57,773 nt of DNA from JAJFFW01 sp963922595 (lineage in GTDB: Bacteria > Pseudomonadota > Alphaproteobacteria > Caulobacterales > Parvularculaceae), in assembly GCA_963922595.1 (NCBI GenBank), contig CAWUIM010000013.1, positions 1 through 57,773 of the forward strand, read 5' to 3'. The notes under the pieces are model-generated. The model was not told the origin of the DNA and did no database searches. It was given only the letters and a program-made list of their open reading frames with translations. A program made the translations under genes and the position numbers. Of this stretch, positions 52,605 through 57,773 are shown one piece after another (position 1 is the stretch's first letter; each line of letters opens with the position of its first letter).

Positions 52605-54113
52605 TTATCCCGCATCTTCCAGCGACAGGGCGCCGAATTGCTTCACGGCGCCGAGCTGCATGCGCAGGAGGACGGCGTCGCGCCCTTCTTTTTTGGCGTT
52701 TTCAATAGCGGACCGCAGCGCCGCGGCATTGGTGATTTTTTCTCCGTCGACTTGAAGGATAACAACGCCATTGCGCAGGCCTGCATCGTCGGCCGCGCTG
52801 CCGCCCCGCACGCCCGTGACGAGAACCCCGTCAACGCCGTCGGCCACGCGGAACTCATCGCGCAGATCATCGTTCAACTCGGTCACACGTAAACCGAGGT
52901 CTTCGGAAACGATATCGCCGCTGCCGCTGTCGTTGTCGTTCGCAGCGACCACGGCCTGCGAGTCGCGCTTGCCGAGCGTCACATTGACGATTTTTTCTTT
53001 GCCGTCGCGCAGGACTTTAACCTTCGTCTTTCCGCCGGGCGGCAGGGCTGAAATCGACCGGGTCAACTCGCGGGAGTTTTTCAGCGTGCGCCCGTCGAGC
53101 GACAAAATAAGGTCGCCGTCCTTCAGGCCACTCTTCTGCGCCGGCGTGCCGTCGATCACTTCCACAACGAGGGCGCCGTTCGCCTCCTTGCGGCCGAGCG
53201 CCAGCGCGATATCTTCGGTCACATCCTGGATTTGGACGCCGAGCCAGCCGCGCGTCACCGATCCGCTCTTGATGAGTTGATCGACGGTTGACTTGGCCAC
53301 TTTGGCGGGGATTGCAAAACCGATCCCGACGCTGCCGCCCGTGGTGGAATAAATCGCCGTGTTAACGCCCACAACGCGGCCTTTCAGATCAAACGTCGGG
53401 CCGCCGGAGTTGCCGCGGTTGATCGGGGCGTCCACCTGGATGAAATCCGTAAATTGTCCGCTGCCGCCCGGGGTCTCGCGTCCGATCGCCGAGACGATCC
53501 CGCTTGTGACCGTGCCGGAAAGGCCAAACGGGTTCCCCACCGCGACCACCCAGTCGCCGACGCGCAAATTCACATCCTCAGCGAACTCCACATAAGGGTG
53601 TTTCTTGTCGCTATCGACTTTCAGGACGGCGAGATCAGTTTCCGGATCGGTGCCGACGATTTCCGCCGACACTTCCTCACCATCATTGAGCAGGACACGC
53701 ACTTTCGTCGCGCCGTCGATAACGTGGTTATTGGTCACCACGTGACCTTTATCGTCGATGAAAAAGCCGGAGCCTTGCGCCTGAAGAACGCGCGAGCCGC
53801 CGTCGTTAAAGCGGTCGCGTCCGCGCGGGTCGCCGAAGCGATTGAAGAAGTCCTCCAATTGACTTGGGATTTGCGGCGTATCGACCTCGCGGTCTACAAG
53901 AATGCTGACGACTGACGGGCTCACTTCCTCGACAATGTCAGCGAATGAGAATGCGCCATTACCGGATGCAGGCGGCGCGACGACTTTCGGCGCCTGGGCG
54001 TTGGCCGGCTCGCCGACCATGCTGACCGCTCCAATTGACAGAGCGCCGGCGGCGGCGCCCGCAGCAAAGATGCTCATAAGGCCTTTTGTTGTTCTCAATC
54101 GGCGTAAATTCAT
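52605..54113 (-). CDS. degP: Do-family periplasmic serine protease
   Basis: The 502-residue protease has a signal segment (about 10-40, ending ANA-Q), a trypsin-like domain with the catalytic triad His130, Asp160 and Ser236 (NRGNSGGP), and two PDZ domains (about 280-370 and 400-490). It degrades or refolds damaged envelope proteins. It heads an operon with the OmpR-type regulator and the kinase, the typical Deg/two-component stress unit. An AAGGA ribosome site lies only 4 bases before the ATG. Confidence 0.94.
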   Translation of the reverse strand: MNLRRLRTTKGLMSIFAAGAAAGALSIGAVSMVGEPANAQAPKVVAPPASGNGAFSFADIVEEVSPSVVSILVDREVDTPQIPSQLEDFFNRFGDPRGRDRFNDGGSRVLQAQGSGFFIDDKGHVVTNNHVIDGATKVRVLLNDGEEVSAEIVGTDPETDLAVLKVDSDKKHPYVEFAEDVNLRVGDWVVAVGNPFGLSGTVTSGIVSAIGRETPGGSGQFTDFIQVDAPINRGNSGGPTFDLKGRVVGVNTAIYSTTGGSVGIGFAIPAKVAKSTVDQLIKSGSVTRGWLGVQIQDVTEDIALALGRKEANGALVVEVIDGTPAQKSGLKDGDLILSLDGRTLKNSRELTRSISALPPGGKTKVKVLRDGKEKIVNVTLGKRDSQAVVAANDNDSGSGDIVSEDLGLRVTELNDDLRDEFRVADGVDGVLVTGVRGGSAADDAGLRNGVVILQVDGEKITNAAALRSAIENAKKEGRDAVLLRMQLGAVKQFGALSLEDAG

Positions 54114-54165
54114 CGTTCCTTCGGTTCCTTTACTGTAACGCCCCCGATACTTGGCGTTTTCGCAA

Positions 54166-54178
54166 CTTAATAATTAAG
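54166..54178. promoter_or_regulatory. palindrome CTTAATAATTAAG upstream of degP
   Basis: CTTAA-TAA-TTAAG is a perfect 13-base inverted repeat, 53 bases before the degP ATG and in its promoter area. It may bind the co-encoded response regulator, though such regulators usually use direct repeats. It is also part of the AT-rich promoter patch. Confidence 0.35.
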
Positions 54179-54232
54179 CATCGGCAAGATGAACGAAAAC
54201 CCATGTTCGTGAATTAAAATTCATTCAGTAAA

Positions 54233-55420
54233 TCAGTCATTTGGCGAAATTATGGTGACTTCCTCGCTCAACATGCGGTGAACGGGGCAGCGCCCGGCGA
54301 TCTCGATGAGGCGCGCATGCTGCTTCTCGTCAAGATCGCCCTCAATCTCGATTTTCTTCTCCAGAACCCGGGAGACGTGCGAGTCCTGGCCCTCGGCGCG
54401 TTTGACGGTGACGCGCATGGCCCCGAGATCCCACCCCTTCCGGTCCGCATAAAGGCGCATGGTCATGGCCGAGCAGGCGGCGAGCGCGCCTTCCACCACG
54501 CGCGTGGGGTTCGGCCCGAGGCCGTCGCCGCCGTCCTCCTTGCCGCCATCGATCACATAAGGATGGCCGTCAATCGACATGGCGAGAGCGAGGCGTTTGC
54601 CGGGGATCGTCTCCGCCCGCGCCCCGCCTCTGAAAGCGTCGCCGGACGGAGCCGGCGCCTCGGGCAGCGCATAGCGCGCCGCCCAGGCGGCGATAACGCT
54701 CGCCGCATATTGTGCATCGGCGGCGTCGCTCAACAAGTGATCGGCCGTATCGAGACTAACGAAGCTCTTTGGATGCTTCGCCGCCATGAAAATCTCCGAG
54801 GCGTTTTCAATGCCGACGGTCTGGTCAAACGGACCATGCAGCACCAGCAACGGTTTCTTCAACGCCGCCGCGCACTCAAGCACCGTCTGGCTTTCGAGGT
54901 CGTCAAGGAATTGCTTGCGGATCGTAAACGGCCGACCGGCGAGCGCGACCTCGGCGACGCCTGCGCGCTCGATCTCCGCGCGCTTATCGCCCAGTTGATT
55001 GATCACATGGGCGGCGTGCGCAGGCGCGGCGATGGTGGCGACGCCTTTGATCTCGGGAATCTCCTTCGCCGCCACGATGACCGCCGCGCCGCCGAGCGAG
55101 TGCCCGATGAGAATGCTCGGGGCCTCGTAATTCTCCCGTAAGAAGTCGGCGGCCTTGATGAGATCGTCCACATTCGAGGAGAAGTTTGTATTGGCGAAAT
55201 CGCCTTCCGATGAGCCAAGACCGGTGAAGTCAAACCGCAGAACAGCGATCCCCTCGGCGCGCAAGGCGCGCGCCACGTCGCGCGCCGCCTTGATGTCTTT
55301 GGTGCAGGAAAAGCAATGAGCGAAAAGCGCATAGGCGCGGGGGACCCCGCTCGGCGTTTCCAGCGCGGCGGCCAGCTTTCCCTGACTACCGTCAAATTCG
55401 ACTTTTTTCGTTTGTCCCAT
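54233..55420 (-). CDS. alpha/beta hydrolase fused to an OsmC-family peroxidase domain
   Basis: The 395-residue protein joins an alpha/beta hydrolase (1-250, with nucleophile Ser108 in GHSLGG) to an OsmC/Ohr-type domain (about 270-395). The two reactive cysteines of the OsmC half are Cys316 (AACSAMTM) and Cys378 (CPVHRML). Such a domain reduces organic hydroperoxides. Both catalytic sets are complete. The fusion is known in several proteobacteria. A two-step job, freeing fatty acids and reducing their peroxides, is only a guess. Confidence 0.9.
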   Translation of the reverse strand: MGQTKKVEFDGSQGKLAAALETPSGVPRAYALFAHCFSCTKDIKAARDVARALRAEGIAVLRFDFTGLGSSEGDFANTNFSSNVDDLIKAADFLRENYEAPSILIGHSLGGAAVIVAAKEIPEIKGVATIAAPAHAAHVINQLGDKRAEIERAGVAEVALAGRPFTIRKQFLDDLESQTVLECAAALKKPLLVLHGPFDQTVGIENASEIFMAAKHPKSFVSLDTADHLLSDAADAQYAASVIAAWAARYALPEAPAPSGDAFRGGARAETIPGKRLALAMSIDGHPYVIDGGKEDGGDGLGPNPTRVVEGALAACSAMTMRLYADRKGWDLGAMRVTVKRAEGQDSHVSRVLEKKIEIEGDLDEKQHARLIEIAGRCPVHRMLSEEVTIISPND

Positions 55421-55517
55421 TACGGAGCGTTCCTCTCTCTACCCAATCGATATGGGCGTCACTAGCATACAATGAAGTCACATTCATGAGAGAGAGTCTG
55501 GATTGTCGCGTCCGGGC

Positions 55518-56981
55518 CTAAACCGACTTCGCCGCCGCGCTCGCCCGGTCGCGAATGAGGCCGACTTCATCGGCGGCCACGAGCGGCGTGATCAGGCTCA
55601 GCGTCTGGTCCATGAGGCGGCGCGCAGCGGTGCGCTCTTCGCCCTCAGCTGCGCGGATTTCAAGCACAAGGTCATTGGCGTAGCGCACCGCATGTTCCCT
55701 GGTTTCTTCGATGATCCCGTTGGAGACATATTTTCTATTGAGACGCTTTGACGTCTCATTGATGCGCGCCAGGAAGTCAGCCGCCTCGCGGCCTTCCCTC
55801 GCCAAGGTGGGTGAGACCATGCGCCCGATGTCCGGCCGCAACGCCATCAGACGGCTCGACCCGCCCGCATGACGCACCGGCATCGCCATCCGCATGGCGG
55901 CCGCTGATTGCTCCGTAAACCGCTCAAGCGCATCGGCCGCCACGTCGCGGCAGGCTTCCACCCGATTGACCACCACGCCGTCATTGCTGCGCCGCGCCTC
56001 GGCCTGCATGCCGTCGGCAAAATCAGCAAAGTGAGTGATCAGCAACCCGGCTTGCGCCGCATGAAAATCAGCGGACGCGTCGCGCTCCATTGACCGCGCC
56101 ATGCCCTCCAGATCGTCGAACAGAACTTCGGGGATAACGGCTGCATCCTTTTTGACGGCGCGCAGGGCCTCATCTTCGGACCCCGTCAAATGATAATAAA
56201 CGCCAAGCGCGCGCCATGGCGCGTCCATGCGCGCGGAGAGACACAACAGAACATAGGGCGCGGCGTTCGGCGCTTCGGCATGTGCGGCGGCGTAAAGCTG
56301 GCGCACTTTAAAGTAATCCTCTTCCGTCAAGGATGAGACCGGCTTTGGAAAGCTCTGTTGCATCGCCGTTAAGTGGCTTGCGCCGGACAACATCAGTTGC
56401 AATTCGAGCAAATCGTGGAAAGCCGCCGCGCCGCCCAATGTCTCGCTCAAATGCGCGCGATAAGTTTCGTCCGCCTGCGCATGGGAAACAATGCGCCCGA
56501 CACCCTGGCCGGCGGCGTTGAAAAAACCTTCCGTGAGCGTTGAAATTGACTGTTCGGAATCTTCTTCATCGTGCGACGCCGCCCCTGCGGCGAGCGCCTC
56601 ATCGAGTTTTTTGCTGGCGCGTGCAGCGCTAACGCAAGCAGGATCTGACTGGATTAACGCCCAGATCGGCGCAATGGACGACCGCGCAATCCGGGCGCGC
56701 CGTTTCTTGCCTGAACGCTGGGCGATAAAGAAATCTTCAAACGGTTCGAAAAAGAGCCGTTGCGCGGTCACAGGCCGTTTCGGGAACGGCGCGTCTTCCT
56801 TAAACAGGCGGTCGCGCAGAGCGGCCAACATCTCCGTATACGGCAACCCTTCGCCGCCGATCGCCTTGTCCAGCTCCAGAACGCCGAACAGCTTTCGCGC
56901 CGCAATTGGCGGCAGCGCGCCCAGAAAGGCCATCAAGCGCGCCATCTTTTCCGGCGCAATTGTCTTGGTCGTTTCCGTCAT
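55518..56981 (-). CDS. conserved-looking protein of unknown function
   Basis: I do not recognise this 487-residue protein. It is mostly helical in character, Ala/Glu/Arg-rich, soluble, with no signal peptide or transmembrane helix. Two helix-rich halves are joined near residue 150 by an acidic linker (SHDEEDSEQS). The early region MARLMAFLGALPPIAARKLFGVLELD is the most ordered. The start could also be ATG 57038, which adds 19 residues. I prefer 56981 because the extra part looks low-complexity, but neither start has a clear ribosome site. The neighbour is a DnaJ-type co-chaperone. Confidence 0.7.
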   Translation of the reverse strand: MTETTKTIAPEKMARLMAFLGALPPIAARKLFGVLELDKAIGGEGLPYTEMLAALRDRLFKEDAPFPKRPVTAQRLFFEPFEDFFIAQRSGKKRRARIARSSIAPIWALIQSDPACVSAARASKKLDEALAAGAASHDEEDSEQSISTLTEGFFNAAGQGVGRIVSHAQADETYRAHLSETLGGAAAFHDLLELQLMLSGASHLTAMQQSFPKPVSSLTEEDYFKVRQLYAAAHAEAPNAAPYVLLCLSARMDAPWRALGVYYHLTGSEDEALRAVKKDAAVIPEVLFDDLEGMARSMERDASADFHAAQAGLLITHFADFADGMQAEARRSNDGVVVNRVEACRDVAADALERFTEQSAAAMRMAMPVRHAGGSSRLMALRPDIGRMVSPTLAREGREAADFLARINETSKRLNRKYVSNGIIEETREHAVRYANDLVLEIRAAEGEERTAARRLMDQTLSLITPLVAADEVGLIRDRASAAAKSV

Positions 56982-57027
56982 GCCAACGAAGTCTTCTGTC
57001 CCGCCGCCCAAACTTCTGCGGGGCGCG

Positions 57028-57124
57028 GCGTTAACCATAATGCGCCATGTGCGCCCGACAGCTCTTTGATAATACGCTCTTTTTCGCGATACGACAAATC
57101 GGGCGCCGATTTATGGTTAAACGC
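57028..57124. repeat. long-range inverted repeat flanking the DnaJ-like stop and next start
   Basis: GCGTTAACCATAA (57028-57040) matches the reverse complement of TTATGGTTAAACGC (57111-57124) with one extra A. The arms are 70 bases apart. One arm contains the DnaJ-like stop codon and the other contains the ATG at 57038. The arms could pair in the mRNA or act as a pair of protein-binding sites. Confidence 0.4.
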
Positions 57125-57773
57125 TCTCAGCGTCCGTGCGGGACTTCGCCGCGGCGTCAGGCTTCCAGCGGCGGACAAAGGCTTCCAGCTCTTTGTCGCC
57201 GCCCGCGGGCAGCACGATTTTCAGTTTCACATACTGGTCGCCCGCGACGCCGGCGCTCTTCTTGATCCCGCGGCCTTTCAGGCGGAGGACCGTCCCGGAG
57301 CTCGCATTCTTGGGCGCTGTCACGGAGACGTCGCCGGAGATCGTCGGTACCGTGACTTTTCCGCCGAGGACGGCTTCCGCCAGCCCGATCGGCGCTTCCA
57401 CATGGATGTCGTCGCCCTTGCGCTCAAACTGGCGATGCGGCTTCACTTTGACTTCCACGTAGACGTCGCCCGCGGGCGCGCCGCCATGGCCGGGCTCACC
57501 CTGTCCGCGCAGCCGCAAGGTCTGGCCGTCTTCAAGGCCCGCCGGCACGGTCAGATCGAGATTGCGTCCGTCGGGCATGGTCACGCGTTTCTTCGCGCCA
57601 AGCGCAGCGTCGAGGAAATCGACTTCCAGCCGGTAGCGCAGATCGCGCCCGCGCATGGCGTTGGCGCGGCGTCCGCCGAAAAGGTCCGAAAAGATATCGC
57701 CCAGATCTTCAAATGAAGCGCCGGCGCCCGGCCCGCCAGCCGTACCGTAGGCGCCGCCCCCGAAACCGCCCGG
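57117..57773 (-). CDS. DnaJ-class co-chaperone (CbpA-like), C-terminal part, 5' end outside window
   Basis: The visible 218 residues begin in a Gly/Phe-rich stretch ending FEDLGDIFSDLFGG. Two substrate-binding beta domains follow: the first carries DLRYRLEVDFLDAALGAKKRV and LRLRGQGEPGHGG, the second GLAEAVLGGKVTVPT and LRLKGRGI. No CxxCxGxG zinc finger lies between them, so it is of the DnaJ class B/CbpA type. The J domain with HPD must lie beyond the window. It would work with DnaK. Confidence 0.88.
   Translation of the reverse strand, partial: PGGFGGGAYGTAGGPGAGASFEDLGDIFSDLFGGRRANAMRGRDLRYRLEVDFLDAALGAKKRVTMPDGRNLDLTVPAGLEDGQTLRLRGQGEPGHGGAPAGDVYVEVKVKPHRQFERKGDDIHVEAPIGLAEAVLGGKVTVPTISGDVSVTAPKNASSGTVLRLKGRGIKKSAGVAGDQYVKLKIVLPAGGDKELEAFVRRWKPDAAAKSRTDAESV

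Noticed and set aside
57028..57124. CtrA box from the TTAACC sequences
   Set aside because: The two TTAACC-like elements are in opposite orientation and about 80 bases apart, not the TTAA-N7-TTAA form.
1..57773. CRISPR array, prophage or insertion sequence
   Set aside because: No regularly spaced repeats, integrase, transposase or phage structural genes were seen, although a tRNA gene lies at the edge.

Overview
This window is a chromosomal stretch of a Gram-negative alphaproteobacterium. The estimated G+C content is in the mid-fifties, gene spacing is tight, 4-base ATGA/GTGA overlaps are common, and GTG or TTG starts are frequent. Evidence for the class includes a PleC/DivJ-type sensor kinase, Do-type protease, xseB-dxs-tlyA order, class II DAHP synthase and a fused N-acetylglutamate kinase/synthase beside an N-acetylornithine carbamoyltransferase. 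That last combination is known from Xanthomonas and from Maricaulis/Parvularcula-like alphaproteobacteria, so a Maricaulales/Parvularculaceae-like host is my best guess. I could not check this against any database. No prophage, insertion sequence or CRISPR array was seen, and no gap between genes exceeds 300 bases.

Layout. 1-4540: the 5' part of a tRNA-Ser, a small membrane protein, a serine hydrolase, a membrane-tethered FMN glutamate-synthase-like enzyme and an acyltransferase. 4557-9312: the glycine cleavage operon gcvT-gcvH-gcvPA-gcvPB (minus strand) behind a tandem glycine riboswitch. 9450-13804: a Zur-type regulator and a ferric-iron ABC transporter with candidate metal-regulator sites. 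13765-15833: a dehydrogenase/aminotransferase pair (gnnA/gnnB-like), probably making the diamino sugar of lipid A. 15953-21377: DAHP synthase, a metallo-beta-lactamase-fold hydrolase, a small secreted protein, an HxlR regulator, phosphoglycerate mutase and isoaspartyl peptidase. 21480-27955: an ECF sigma factor with a small membrane partner, then the operon xseB-dxs-tlyA-rlmD-methyltransferase. 28057-30991: a BaiN/HI0933 flavoprotein and a Kef antiporter. 31012-34297: the arginine genes argF'-argBA-argC. 34592-40827: aminopeptidase N, a GT4 glycosyltransferase and a PAS sensor kinase. 40869-46812: an ECF sigma module, an EF-hand protein and an unusual three-gene set (two degenerate phytoene-desaturase-like flavoproteins plus a GcvT-like protein). 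46827-54113: glnE, HU, and degP with a two-component system. 54233-57773: a hydrolase-OsmC fusion, an unrecognised 487-residue protein and the 3' part of a DnaJ-class co-chaperone.

How the genes work together. The gcv operon breaks glycine down to a one-carbon unit, and the riboswitch can expose the gcvT ribosome site when glycine is high. The arg genes supply acetylated intermediates up to N-acetylcitrulline. The degP-RR-HK operon and the two ECF modules are envelope-stress or metal-stress circuits. The best candidate for something undescribed is the overlapping trio at 42787-46812. The riboswitch expression platform and a pseudoknot-like intergenic element at 21382-21454 come next.
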